Shown: positions 1 through 8,677 of the stretch, in pieces
How the letters are laid out: every line of letters begins with the position of its first letter
Numbering within the stretch: position 1 is the first letter of the stretch
Origin: Nitrincola salilacus
GTDB taxonomy: Bacteria > Pseudomonadota > Gammaproteobacteria > Pseudomonadales > Balneatricaceae
Assembly: GCF_046271865.1 (NCBI RefSeq)
Contig: NZ_CP176580.1
Span: 2,046,001 to 2,110,000 of the forward strand
Direction of reading: 5' to 3'
DNA: 64,000 bases
The notes under the pieces: generated by a model
What the model was told of the DNA's origin: nothing
Seen by the model: only the letters and a program-made list of their open reading frames with translations
The model's database searches: none
Translations under genes and position numbers: made by a program

Positions 1-1
1 A

Positions 2-91
2 CCGGTGGCAACTGCGCGGTTTGCGATGCAGCTTTCTATGGCGCTAGAGCAACTGAATAGCCGCCAAACGAGCCAGCCACCTCCTGGCTAG
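2..91 (+). CDS. C-terminal end of an unidentified gene (partial)
   Basis: An open frame enters from the left edge and stops with TAG at 89-91. The 29 visible residues end in a Gln/Pro-rich tail and contain a helical stretch (MQLSMALEQL). A second frame is also open from base 1 to a stop at 58-60, so the choice of frame rests only on composition. A real gene here would converge on the histidine kinase gene. No family can be recognised from so short a piece. Confidence 0.25.
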   Translation, partial: PVATARFAMQLSMALEQLNSRQTSQPPPG

Positions 92-176
92 AGCCATGCC
101 TACATCCGTATGAGAGTAGCCCCGGGTTACTTGGTAAAGGTTCTCAGGGGGCTGTAATTGATTAAGAAAGTATCTA

Positions 177-1667
177 TTACAGGTCATCTTTTATGGTGTG
201 GGTATTCGATGTAAAAAGCGGCAACCGAATGACGAAAATGGCACCTTGAACCTTGTCGTTGCTTGCGCTGATGCTGCCCTGTTGCAACATCATGATACGT
301 CTGGCGATGGCGAGCCCGAGTCCTGCATGGCTGGCGCTGCGCCCGGATGTGCCTCTGTGAAAAGCATCGAAGATATAAGGCAGGTCAGATGGGGCGATAC
401 CCGACCCGCTGTCATGAACAGTAACCGTCAGCAGTTGCTCCTCCTGCCCGAGTGTCAGTTTGATATTGCCGCCCTCGGGGGTGTGGTCCATGGCGTTTCC
501 GATCAGGTTGTCCAGTACGCGCTCGGTCATGCCAAGGTCGCCATAAGCCATTGGCAATGACAGGTCGCCATTGATGGACAGATTCAGCTTCTTGCCGCTA
601 GCCACGGGTTGGTGTTTCTGGACCACATCATGGATCAGTTCAGGCAGTGAGAAGGGTTCTGCTACCGGCTGTTTTTCACAGGCTTCCAGCGCGGCGAGCT
701 CAAACAGTTCATCGACGAGTCGGCCGAGCCGGCGAGCTTCGTTCAGTGCGATGGTCAGAAAGCGCGCCTGCTCCTCATCACTCAGACTGTGGCGTTTGAT
801 CAGCAGGCTTTCAACATAACCCTGCAAGGAGGCCAGTGGTGTGCGCAGATCATGTGACACCTGCGCAATGAGCTGGCGCCGTAATGCGTCTTTTTCCTGC
901 AATTGCTCGAGTTGTAGATTGATGCGCGTCGACATGCGCTCAAAGGTCGAGGCGAGATAGTCAATCTCATCCCCCGCTGTGTTTGAGGTTCTGGGTGAGT
1001 CTGACGTGAGCTGGTTCTGGAACTGTTCGACTCCCTGTGCCAGGCGGGTGAGGCGTCGAGTCAGCAGATGAAAAACGGCGAGCCCGGCGAGCATACCAAA
1101 CCCCAGGCTGATCGCAACGGCCCAGGCACTCATGACAAAGAAGTGCCCCTCTCTGGCCATCAGCTCGGCTGAATCGTACTCTTCCCCACGCAGCACAACA
1201 TAGAGATAACCTTCGATATTATCGGCAGATGGCACGGGTGTGGCAGAGAACACCTTCTGTCGATCATGGCTGCGAGGATCATCACCCAGCAGGGGGTAGG
1301 CCTCATTATCTGACAGCAGCTTGTGGATGGGGTCCATGGCGATGCTGTTGCGTTTTATCTTATCGGGATCGGCAGAGTAGGAGAGTATAGTTCCTTTAAT
1401 ATCAATCAAATATATCTCAATACTCGGGTTAATTGTCATATATAGCGAGAAGAGTTCTTTCAGCTCATCATGATTCAGCTTGCCCTCATCGACCAGATTA
1501 CGATCGGATACCAGGTTCTGAGCCAGGTTGCGGTTCAACTCCTGATTGACCGATGCCTGATAGCTGCGCAACGCAATCAAGCTGATAGAGGCGTACACCA
1601 GCCCCACCGTTATCAGCAGTACGAAAAGACCAAGAGAGAGGCGGGCATACAGGCTGCGTATCATCAT
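177..1667 (-). CDS. Two-component sensor histidine kinase
   Basis: Membrane sensor kinase of 496 residues that should phosphorylate the response regulator encoded just upstream. An N-terminal membrane segment lies at about residues 7-30, then a periplasmic sensor region of about 145 residues, a second membrane segment near 175-200 and a HAMP linker. The HisKA motif SHDLRTPLASL carries the phospho-acceptor His272. The ATPase domain shows the N box (NLIGNAMDHTPEGG) and the G boxes (DSGSGIAP, GLGLAIARR). The start ATGATG follows the regulator stop by about 10 bases, so the pair is one transcription unit. The signal sensed cannot be told from the sequence. Confidence 0.93.
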   Translation of the reverse strand: MMIRSLYARLSLGLFVLLITVGLVYASISLIALRSYQASVNQELNRNLAQNLVSDRNLVDEGKLNHDELKELFSLYMTINPSIEIYLIDIKGTILSYSADPDKIKRNSIAMDPIHKLLSDNEAYPLLGDDPRSHDRQKVFSATPVPSADNIEGYLYVVLRGEEYDSAELMAREGHFFVMSAWAVAISLGFGMLAGLAVFHLLTRRLTRLAQGVEQFQNQLTSDSPRTSNTAGDEIDYLASTFERMSTRINLQLEQLQEKDALRRQLIAQVSHDLRTPLASLQGYVESLLIKRHSLSDEEQARFLTIALNEARRLGRLVDELFELAALEACEKQPVAEPFSLPELIHDVVQKHQPVASGKKLNLSINGDLSLPMAYGDLGMTERVLDNLIGNAMDHTPEGGNIKLTLGQEEQLLTVTVHDSGSGIAPSDLPYIFDAFHRGTSGRSASHAGLGLAIARRIMMLQQGSISASNDKVQGAIFVIRLPLFTSNTHTIKDDL

Positions 1668-1677
1668 GTCTGTTCAC

Positions 1678-2376
1678 TCAATCCCGGAAACGATAGCCGA
1701 CACCCCAGACTGTCTGAATAAAGTGCGGGTTATTAAGGTCTTTTTCGATCTTGCCGCGTAAACGGTTGATATGGGTATTGACGGTGTGTTCGTAGCCTTC
1801 ATGATTGTAACCCCACACAGCATCCAGCAGTTGCAGACGGCTGAACACATGGCCCGGATGACTGGCAAAATGCAGCAGCAGGTCGAATTCACGCGCAGTC
1901 AGATCAATCTCTGAGTCGGCTATCCATACACGGCGTTTGGCGGGATCGAGTCGCAGCTGATCGAAGGTCAGGATTGTGTTATCTGGCTTTTCTGCCGGTT
2001 GTGACAGGGCATCGACACGTCTGAACAGAGCTTTGACCCTGGCAGTCAGCTCGGCCACGCTGAAAGGTTTGGTCAGGTAATCATCTGCACCCATTTCCAG
2101 TCCCAGCACACGATCCAGTTCTGAGCTGCGCGCGGTCAACATCAATACGGGCGTGTAACCCGGCAAAGTACGGATCTCTCGGCACACCGACAGGCCATCC
2201 ATACCCGGCAGCATCAGATCCAGTATCACCAGATCGATTCCACCTTCGCGAAAGCGAGCAAGCCCCGTGTCGCCGCGAGGTTCAACCAGAACAGTACAAT
2301 CCAGATCTTCAAGATGCATACGCACCAGTTGAGCGATGTCGGGAGTGTCTTCAATAATCAGTACAGTGCGTTTCAT
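1678..2376 (-). CDS. OmpR/PhoB-family response regulator
   Basis: A 232-residue regulator with an N-terminal receiver domain (acidic pair E9/D10, phospho-acceptor Asp53 in LVILDLMLPGMDG, Lys in the LTKPF motif) and a C-terminal winged-helix DNA-binding domain ending VWGVGYRF, typical of the OmpR/PhoB class. It is the first gene of a two-gene minus-strand operon with the histidine kinase. Phosphorylation at Asp53 should control DNA binding. The target genes are unknown; the neighbouring VOC gene is divergently transcribed across a gap of about 200 bases that must hold both promoters. Confidence 0.94.
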   Translation of the reverse strand: MKRTVLIIEDTPDIAQLVRMHLEDLDCTVLVEPRGDTGLARFREGGIDLVILDLMLPGMDGLSVCREIRTLPGYTPVLMLTARSSELDRVLGLEMGADDYLTKPFSVAELTARVKALFRRVDALSQPAEKPDNTILTFDQLRLDPAKRRVWIADSEIDLTAREFDLLLHFASHPGHVFSRLQLLDAVWGYNHEGYEHTVNTHINRLRGKIEKDLNNPHFIQTVWGVGYRFRD

Positions 2377-2572
2377 CGGGGCCTGTCAAAAGTTCAGCCT
2401 GTCCGGCCGTTTTGGCTGGGCAGATGTTGGTCAGGTAATGCTTCATTCCATCATGTCAGATGTATCTCTGGCAAGGATCACGGGTCGGTAAACAGTCTAT
2501 CACCGAGTTATCACGAATTTGTCACAGACGGGCATGCTACACTGAATGAAAATTCAAAATAGAGACAAGACC

Positions 2573-2974
2573 ATGGCCATGGCAAGAAAGATCTACGTCA
2601 ACCTTCCAGTCAGTGATCTGGATAAGGCGCAAGCATTTTTTACCGCGCTGGGATTTGGATTCGATCCCAAATTCTCCAACGAAAATGCCGGCTGCATGCG
2701 AGTGGATGAGAATATCTTTGTGATGCTGCTGGTGGAGCACTACTTCAAAACCTTTATCAACAAGACAGTCTGTGATGCTCGCCAGTGCACTGAAGTGCTG
2801 GTTTGCCTCTCTTGTGAATCACGAGAGGAGGTGGATGAAATGGTTGCAAAGGCCGTAGCTGCCGGCGGCACTGTGCCTCGGGACCCACAGGACTTCGGTT
2901 TTATGTATGGACATGCCTTTGAAGATCTGGATGGCCATATCTGGGAGTTGGTTTATATGGATATTGAAACCTGA
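2573..2974 (+). CDS. VOC (glyoxalase/bleomycin-resistance fold) family protein
   Basis: Small cytoplasmic protein of 133 residues with the vicinal oxygen chelate fold: YVNLPVSDLDKAQAFFTALGF at the start and a closing DLDGHIWELVYMD, where the Glu is the usual metal-ligand position. Such proteins include glyoxalase-like enzymes, dioxygenases and antibiotic-binding proteins; this one resembles the YdeI/PhnB-like uncharacterised group and no substrate can be assigned. An upstream ATG at 2546 is in frame, but the ATG at 2573 or 2579 fits the family N-terminus better. It is transcribed away from the two-component operon. Confidence 0.85.
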   Translation: MAMARKIYVNLPVSDLDKAQAFFTALGFGFDPKFSNENAGCMRVDENIFVMLLVEHYFKTFINKTVCDARQCTEVLVCLSCESREEVDEMVAKAVAAGGTVPRDPQDFGFMYGHAFEDLDGHIWELVYMDIET

Positions 2975-2978
2975 AGTG

Positions 2979-2995
2979 CTGTCTTATGTAGACAG
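2979..2995. terminator. Short hairpin between convergent genes
   Basis: CTGTCT and AGACAG form a 6-bp stem around the 5-base loop TATGT, just after the VOC stop and before the convergent SpmB-like gene. There is no strong T-tract on either side, so it is at best a weak terminator. Confidence 0.3.
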
Positions 2996-3010
2996 TCCTC
3001 AGGAACAGAC

Positions 3011-3877
3011 TCACAAAAACAGATAGGAGCAGATCGCGACCGCCGCGATAACGGCAACCACATCGGCAGTCAGAGCGGCTGCCAGGGTGTGACGCATTCT
3101 GCGAATCTGCACCGCTCCAAAATAGACCGCCAGCACATAGAAGGTGGTCTCAGTTGAGCCCTGTAGTGTGGTGACCAGATAGCCAACATAGCTGTCTGGC
3201 CCGATTGCCGGATCATTGATGACCGAGGCCATGACGCCATAGGCACCGGAACCGGAGAGCGGGCGCAGCAATGCCATTGGCAGTGCCTCGGCAGGAAGAC
3301 CGAAGCGGGCGGTGATGCCGCCGATCATATTGACCATCACATCCATTGCTCCGCTGGCGCGGAACATCCCGACGGCAACCAGTATCGCTACCAGATAGGG
3401 GATGATGCGCAGCGCCACCTGGAACCCCTCCTTGGCACCTTCGACAAATACTTCATAGATGCGCACTCCGCGCAGCGCACCAAACAGCAGAAATCCGACC
3501 ATCAGTCCCGGCATGATCCAGGGGGATACGGCACGACCATACACGACCATCAGCGGAATCATCGCCACGATGGTCGCTAACGCCAATACCGATACCCAGA
3601 CCGGATAAGCAGAAGTATCGGAGGTGCGTGCATCGGCATCGTTTTCATTCACCCAGGGGCGCTCTATTTTCATTGCAGCGGGATCAGGTACCACCGGGAA
3701 GAAGCGCCGAAACAGCATCGCGGCAGAAATGGCAGCAATGGTGGCGCAGATGGTGGCAAACAGGGTGGTGGGCAGGATTGCAGCCGGATCAGCAGAGCCT
3801 GCGGCGGCGCGTATCGCGATCACTCCGGTAGGCAGCAGGGTGACGCTGGAGGTGTTGATCGCCAGAAACAGTGCCAT
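3011..3877 (-). CDS. SpmA/SpmB-like nucleoside-recognition protein, C-terminal part after an amber stop
   Basis: Encodes 288 residues: the last part of an SpmA-type domain followed by a full SpmB-type domain (Gate/nucleoside-recognition family). Several membrane helices are visible, with the family motifs RPLSGSGAYG and STETTFYVLAVYFG. In many gammaproteobacteria SpmA and SpmB are fused in one protein of about 410 residues. Here the reading frame is continuous with the upstream fragment (3902-4300) but interrupted by TAG at 3902-3904; the first ATG after the stop, at 3877, falls inside the SpmA domain. Restart there would make a protein lacking the first half of SpmA. The role in non-sporulating bacteria is unknown. 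Confidence 0.75.
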   Translation of the reverse strand: MALFLAINTSSVTLLPTGVIAIRAAAGSADPAAILPTTLFATICATIAAISAAMLFRRFFPVVPDPAAMKIERPWVNENDADARTSDTSAYPVWVSVLALATIVAMIPLMVVYGRAVSPWIMPGLMVGFLLFGALRGVRIYEVFVEGAKEGFQVALRIIPYLVAILVAVGMFRASGAMDVMVNMIGGITARFGLPAEALPMALLRPLSGSGAYGVMASVINDPAIGPDSYVGYLVTTLQGSTETTFYVLAVYFGAVQIRRMRHTLAAALTADVVAVIAAVAICSYLFL

Positions 3878-3901
3878 GGAGTTGGTGGCGGTTCCCGGTT
3901 G

Positions 3902-4300
3902 CTAGTTGAGCTTATCCAACTCTTGCATGGCACGGATACCGAAGGGGGTGGCAGCGTTGCCCAATCCCAGGGCATTGGCCGACATGTTCAGGATCATTGC
4001 CCCCATAGCGGGGTGATCTGGCGGCACTTCAGGGAACAGTCGGGTCATCAGCGGGCGAATCAGCTTGGCGATGATAGTCAGCAGGCCACCGGCTTCAGCA
4101 ACCTTCATCAGGCCCAGAAAGAGCGTCATCACCCCGACCAGCCCAATCGCCAGCTCGACGGCACCTCCGGCCGAATCTATCATCCCGGATGACAGGGCTT
4201 CCATTGGGGAGGGTTCGCCCTCTACAGGGATATGAAAGAGTTCACGCCAGCCAGCCACCGCTGCAGCAATCAAGACAATGCCCAGAAATATCAAGTTCAT
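3902..4300 (-). pseudogene. SpmA-like N-terminal fragment ended by an in-frame amber codon
   Basis: Encodes 132 residues of the SpmA domain, beginning MNLIFLGIVLI and containing the conserved MILNMSANALGLGNAATPFG segment. It ends KLN-TAG where homologues continue with a conserved stretch (KLNPxxxTAxNAM). The bases after the TAG read on in the same frame as Q-P-G-T-A-T-N-S-M-A-L-F, which is clearly the continuation of the same family. The start at 4300 is preferred to an ATG at 4321 because an AAGGG lies upstream and the hydrophobic N-terminus matches the family. A nonsense mutation, a natural split or a sequence error are all possible. Confidence 0.75.
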
Positions 4301-4529
4301 AATGCTTAAAGACCCTTTCAATGCGATATGAGTATGAACGCGTCCTGGGCATGCCTGGCATCCTGATATGCCGGCACCGGTGCGTTGGGATGATCATACA
4401 CCAGGGATGCGCGACACGGCACGGGGTGGCCAGATATTTTATTGTCGCTTTTACGGATTTACCAAAGGCATTAACATGCGTGCATAAGCTTGAAAACCAT
4501 ATAATTGCCATCCAATCCGTCTGGAGAAA

Positions 4530-5015
4530 ATGACGATGCAACAGGCTCACACTTACCGAATTGAAAAAATTGATCCAACCCTGCCAGAGGTGGCGAGGTT
4601 GATAGCCTTGTCGGATGCCTATCTGGCCGAACTCTACCCGGCTGAAAGCAACCATCTGGCCAGTATTGAGGATCTGCAGAAACCCAATGCCGCCCTTTAT
4701 GGATGCTATATAGGTGATGAACTGGTCGGGTGTGGTGCGGTCAGAGTGATGAGTGATGATGGCCATTATGGCGAGGTGAAGCGCCTGTTTGTGGATGAGC
4801 GTCAGCGTGGTAAAGGTTTGTCATCGGCGATTCTGCAAAGGCTCGAGTCTCATCTGCAGGAGCAGAGTGTTGTGTTGGCACGACTTGAGGTAGGGATCAG
4901 TCAGCCAGAAGCGCTGGGGTTGTATGAGCGCTATGGTTATCAAACCAGACCGCCTTTTGGTCACTATCGCGAAGACCCTTACAGTATCTTCATGCAGAAG
5001 CAGTTAGTTGATTGA
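4530..5015 (+). CDS. GNAT-family N-acetyltransferase
   Basis: A 161-residue acetyltransferase of the GNAT fold that uses acetyl-CoA. The acetyl-CoA binding loop is visible as VDERQRGKGLSSAIL (about residues 93-107), followed by a C-terminal ALGLYERYGYQ motif that is standard for these enzymes. The beta-strand preceding the loop contains GEVKRLFV. A GGAG lies before two in-frame ATGs at 4530 and 4536; the second has the better spacing. The acyl acceptor is not predictable. The gene stands alone between the SpmA/B gene (divergent) and glutathione reductase. Confidence 0.88.
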   Translation: MTMQQAHTYRIEKIDPTLPEVARLIALSDAYLAELYPAESNHLASIEDLQKPNAALYGCYIGDELVGCGAVRVMSDDGHYGEVKRLFVDERQRGKGLSSAILQRLESHLQEQSVVLARLEVGISQPEALGLYERYGYQTRPPFGHYREDPYSIFMQKQLVD

Positions 5016-5182
5016 GCTGCACCCTATGAATAATAGCCAGACCTATAGCGCCTGTTAATGGAGCTGGTAGCGTTTATGAATTGGTGTTTGCTTCCACCTC
5101 TGTATAAGGTAGGCCTGATCTAATTCCTATCTTGTTATAGATAGCTTTTGTTAATCGCAGTTTTGCCAATCAGGAGTCAATA

Positions 5183-6556
5183 GTGAGCCAGGAGAATCAG
5201 GTAAGTCAGTACGACTATGATCTGTTTGTCATAGGGGCAGGTTCGGGCGGCGTCAGGGCAGCGCGCATGGCAGCCGGTATGGGTGTGCGAGTTGCAGTGG
5301 CAGAGGAGCGCTACCTCGGCGGTACCTGTGTGAATGTCGGCTGCGTTCCCAAGAAACTCTATGTGTATGCCTCTCATTATGCTGAAACCTTTCATGAAGC
5401 AGCGGGCTTTGGTCTCAATGCCAGCGGCGTGACGTTTGACTGGCCGACTCTGCGTGACAATAAGACAGCCGAGATCACCCGGTTAAACGGCATCTATCGC
5501 AACCTGCTGATTAACAGCGGTTGTGAGCTGATCGAAGCGCGGGCCACAGTAACAGGTCCGAATGAGGTCAGTGTTGATGGGCGACGTATTACAGCTGAAC
5601 GGATCCTGATTGCAACCGGTGGTTGGCCGCATGTGCCGGATATTCCGGGTCGGGAGCATGTCATCAGCTCCAATGAAGTGTTCGATCTGGAGACCTTTCC
5701 CCGTCGTGTCATAGTTCTTGGCGGGGGTTATATCGCGGTTGAGTTTGCCGGTATCTTTGCCGGACTCGGTGCCAGAACCGATCTGGTTTATCGAGGCGAT
5801 CTGTTCCTGCGTGGCTTTGATCAGGAGGTGCGGGAGTTCACCGCACAGGAGGTGGCGAAGAAGGGCGTGAAGCTGCGCTTCAACACCAATATCCGCTCGA
5901 TTACGAAGGCCGACGATGGCGTATTGATTGCGGAGTTTGAAGATGGCTCCACGCAGGAAGCCGACCAGATCATGTATGCAACCGGGCGGGTACCCAATAC
6001 AGCTGGGCTTGGTCTTGAGGAGGTTGGTGTTGCCACTGACAAGTCGGGCGCTGTTGTTGTGTCGGATCAGTTCCAGACTTCAATCCCCTCCATCTATGCA
6101 ATCGGTGATGTGATTGATCGTGTACAGCTGACGCCGGTTGCGCTGGCCGAAGGCATGGCGCTTGTCCAGGCACTTTATGGCAAGGGCGAGAAGACAGTTG
6201 ATTATGACCTGATCCCGACCGCAGTTTTCTGCCAGCCAAATATCGGTACGGTGGGGCTGACGGAAGAGCAGGCGCGTGAGCGTTTCACTAAGGTGGACGT
6301 GTATCGCTCCGAATTCCGTGCCATGAAGCATACCCTCAGTGGTTCGCAGGAACGCACACTGATGAAGATGCTGGTGGATCAGGAAACTGATCGCGTGCTG
6401 GGAGTGCATATGGTCGGGGCTGAAGCCGGCGAGATTATTCAGGGCATTGCCGTGGCACTCAAGGCGGGTGCAACCAAAGCGGTATTTGACAGCACTATCG
6501 GTATTCATCCGACGGCGGCTGAGGAGTTTGTGACAATGAGGGAGCCGGTTCGATAA
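5183..6556 (+). CDS. gor: Glutathione-disulfide reductase
   Basis: Reduces oxidised glutathione with NADPH in the cytoplasm. The 457-residue protein has an N-terminal FAD motif (GAGSGG, residues 18-23), the redox disulfide in GGTCVNVGCVPKK (Cys49/Cys54), a second dinucleotide-binding motif (VLGGGYIAVEFAG) followed by an arginine-containing segment expected for NADPH, and the C-terminal dimer-face sequence HPTAAEEFVTM with the catalytic His. The start is GTG at 5183, with CAGGAG eight bases upstream. The sequence around the disulfide (KLYVYASHY) is closer to the alphaproteobacterial/Pseudomonas type than to E. coli Gor. It appears monocistronic. Confidence 0.95.
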   Translation: MSQENQVSQYDYDLFVIGAGSGGVRAARMAAGMGVRVAVAEERYLGGTCVNVGCVPKKLYVYASHYAETFHEAAGFGLNASGVTFDWPTLRDNKTAEITRLNGIYRNLLINSGCELIEARATVTGPNEVSVDGRRITAERILIATGGWPHVPDIPGREHVISSNEVFDLETFPRRVIVLGGGYIAVEFAGIFAGLGARTDLVYRGDLFLRGFDQEVREFTAQEVAKKGVKLRFNTNIRSITKADDGVLIAEFEDGSTQEADQIMYATGRVPNTAGLGLEEVGVATDKSGAVVVSDQFQTSIPSIYAIGDVIDRVQLTPVALAEGMALVQALYGKGEKTVDYDLIPTAVFCQPNIGTVGLTEEQARERFTKVDVYRSEFRAMKHTLSGSQERTLMKMLVDQETDRVLGVHMVGAEAGEIIQGIAVALKAGATKAVFDSTIGIHPTAAEEFVTMREPVR

Positions 6557-6701
6557 GCATCGACATCAATAATAGACTCACTGTTTAAAGCGTTTCGCTC
6601 CAGCGCACAATCCAGTTGCTCAGGCTGCACACTTCTGATCTAATGCGGTTTCAAACTGACTTAATAGTCAGCTTTTTAACCCCATCTGTAGGTATCAGTC
6701 T

Positions 6702-7517
6702 GTGAGCTGGATGCGTGCAACGCTGGCGGGTATCAGCCAGATATTTTTTCTGAGTAATCCCTGGAGCGGTCTGGCATTTCTGCTGGCTGTTCTCTGGGCG
6801 TCTCCAGTGATGGTGATAGGGATGTTGCTTGGCGTCAGCAGCGCCAATCTGACTGCCAGACTGGCAGGGTTTTCAATCTCAGATATCGAGCAGGGTTTGT
6901 TTGGCTACAATGCAGGCCTGGTCGGTTTGTTGCTGGGTCTGTGTTATGAGCCGAGTCTGCTGTTGGCGCTCGGCATTGTGTCAGGAGCAATTGCCTGCAC
7001 GTTACTGTTTCAAGGGCTCAGATCCGTTTGGGCTATTCCGCTGTTCACAGCTCCTTTCAATCTGCTCATGCTGCCCTGGCTCTTTCTGACTCAGACCACT
7101 CCATTGGATCTGCCGGTCGACCCGATTCCATTGCTGTCTGGTGTCAGTCAGGTGTTGTTTGTATCGGATCCGATATCGGCAGTTGTGGTAACGCTGGTTT
7201 TACTTTTGCAGGGTGTTCCGTTTCTATTGTGGGCGCTAGGTGGCAGTCTTGTCGGCATCGTGGCGGGTATTCTGTTCGGCCTGGATCCAGGCTCTCTGAC
7301 GTTTGGTATAGCTGGGTTCAATCCGGTACTGGCTGCGATTGCGCTATATCACCATCAACTGAGCTGGCGATGGATACTGGCTGGGATGCTGCTAGCGGCA
7401 ACAGCTGGAGCAGGGTTGATGGCGGCTGGTCTGCCTGCACTAACTGCGCCTTTCGTTATCAGTTGTTGGCTGATTCTGTTACTGGAGCGGCGTCGCCGGA
7501 CTCACTTGGCTGGCTGA
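6702..7517 (+). CDS. Urea transporter (UT family)
   Basis: Inner-membrane channel-like protein of 271 residues with about ten hydrophobic helices. Two internally repeated signature segments, LFGYNAGLVGLLLG and TFGIAGFNPVLAAIAL, match the duplicated motif of the UT family, which forms the urea-selective filter. The start is GTG at 6702 behind TAGGT; an ATG at 6711 is the alternative. No urease genes occur nearby, so the urea or short-amide use of the cell cannot be judged from the window. The 3' end overlaps the convergent CDF gene by 16 bases. Confidence 0.88.
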   Translation: MSWMRATLAGISQIFFLSNPWSGLAFLLAVLWASPVMVIGMLLGVSSANLTARLAGFSISDIEQGLFGYNAGLVGLLLGLCYEPSLLLALGIVSGAIACTLLFQGLRSVWAIPLFTAPFNLLMLPWLFLTQTTPLDLPVDPIPLLSGVSQVLFVSDPISAVVVTLVLLLQGVPFLLWALGGSLVGIVAGILFGLDPGSLTFGIAGFNPVLAAIALYHHQLSWRWILAGMLLAATAGAGLMAAGLPALTAPFVISCWLILLLERRRRTHLAG

Positions 7518-8677
7518 GGAGCCAGCCAGATATTGATCTGACGGAACCAGTTCAGGCCTTTCAGCTCTTCAGCGAGTTGTGCTTCCAGCGCATGTGCTTC
7601 GATACCCGTGTTGCTCAGTAACTGATGGATATCGCTGCTGAACTTGATGTCCAGATCGATGCAGCGTGGCTCGTAGTAGATGATCAACTCATAATCCGCT
7701 GTATCCCCCAGAATACGACTGATCGATGCGTCAAGATGCTGCTGTATCTCGGATCGTGGCGGCATTATCGGGCAGATCTCTTCAGACATGTCGTGATCAT
7801 CATAGGTGTCGATGTGGTAGATGATATGACCGATATCATCGAACCGGTCCCGTAACAGGCAGGTGACCGAGTCACCAATAAAATGCCCCTCTGCAGAACT
7901 CAGGTGAGGACCAACCTGAAGATGCATCTCCAGCAGGCTCTGGCTGCCCATTGAGCGGCTTTTGAAGCTGTGAACACTTATCACCCCATCAACTGAAAGG
8001 GCTGCTTCACGGAGTTTTTTGACCCGTTCTGCCGGTAGCGCCGTATCAACCAGTTCGGAAATGCTTTTGGCAACCAGATCCCAGCCGATCTTGCCGACCA
8101 GCAGCGCAACGAGTACTGCCGCGAGAGCATCCAGCCACCAGACGCCCGTCATGGCTCCGGCTATGGCAACGAAGACAACAATGGAGGATAACGAGTCCGT
8201 GCGATGGTGCCAGGCGTTAGCGATGATCAGGTTCGAGTTCAGTGCTTTTCCGACCCGGTGGGTGTAGTGATAAAGGATCTCTTTCGACAATATGGAGACG
8301 CCCGCTACGATTAGCGCGGGCCAGGCTGGCAGGGGTGGAACTTCTGAACCAAACAGCAGCTTGAGGCTTTCATAGGCCATCAAGGCCCCGACCAGCATGA
8401 GAATACCGCCAAGCACAACGGTGCCGACGGTTTCAAAGCGTGCATGCCCCCAGGGATGGTTGGCATCTGGTTTTTCATGCGAGAACTTGAGAAGAAACAC
8501 GACCATGAAGTCGGTCAAAACATCCGACAGCGAGTGCAAGCCGTCGGCAATCAATGCGGCTGAGTTGGCCAGTATACCCACGATAATCTTGGCGGCGCTC
8601 AACAGGCTGTCGACCAACGCGCCAATCAGAGTGATGCGCTGTCCTGCCCTGCGTCGTTGATCCAGCTCTTCCTGCAT
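7502..8677 (-). CDS. Cation diffusion facilitator (CDF) metal exporter
   Basis: Proton-coupled divalent-metal exporter of the inner membrane, 391 residues. An N-terminal domain of six membrane helices carries the metal-site pattern HSLSD...D in helix 2 (ADGLHSLSDVLTD), the HPWGHARFE loop and a second HxxxD in helix 5 (NAWHHRTDSLSS). A cytoplasmic C-terminal domain (about residues 210-390) is longer than in minimal CDF proteins. The metal could be Zn, Fe, Mn or Co; sequence alone does not decide. The gene is monocistronic and convergent with the urea transporter. Confidence 0.92.
   Translation of the reverse strand: MQEELDQRRRAGQRITLIGALVDSLLSAAKIIVGILANSAALIADGLHSLSDVLTDFMVVFLLKFSHEKPDANHPWGHARFETVGTVVLGGILMLVGALMAYESLKLLFGSEVPPLPAWPALIVAGVSILSKEILYHYTHRVGKALNSNLIIANAWHHRTDSLSSIVVFVAIAGAMTGVWWLDALAAVLVALLVGKIGWDLVAKSISELVDTALPAERVKKLREAALSVDGVISVHSFKSRSMGSQSLLEMHLQVGPHLSSAEGHFIGDSVTCLLRDRFDDIGHIIYHIDTYDDHDMSEEICPIMPPRSEIQQHLDASISRILGDTADYELIIYYEPRCIDLDIKFSSDIHQLLSNTGIEAHALEAQLAEELKGLNWFRQINIWLAPQPAK

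Noticed and set aside
71..89. AGCCAG/CTGGCT inverted repeat as a terminator
   Set aside because: Only six base pairs and no T-tract follow it.
198..560. Plus-strand open frame opposite the histidine kinase
   Set aside because: It is the antisense of the conserved ATPase domain and resembles no protein.
3902..3904. TAG as a pyrrolysine codon
   Set aside because: Pyrrolysine is unknown in this group and no pyl genes are seen; a nonsense change, restart or error is simpler.
4242..4766. Minus-strand open frame of 174 codons over the GNAT gene
   Set aside because: It is antisense to a clear acetyltransferase gene and has no recognisable domain.
6702..7517. Urea utilisation operon
   Set aside because: No urease, urea amidolyase or accessory gene is present near the transporter.
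7028..7621. Plus-strand open frame of 197 codons
   Set aside because: It is an alternative frame within the urea transporter, which matches a known family in its own frame.
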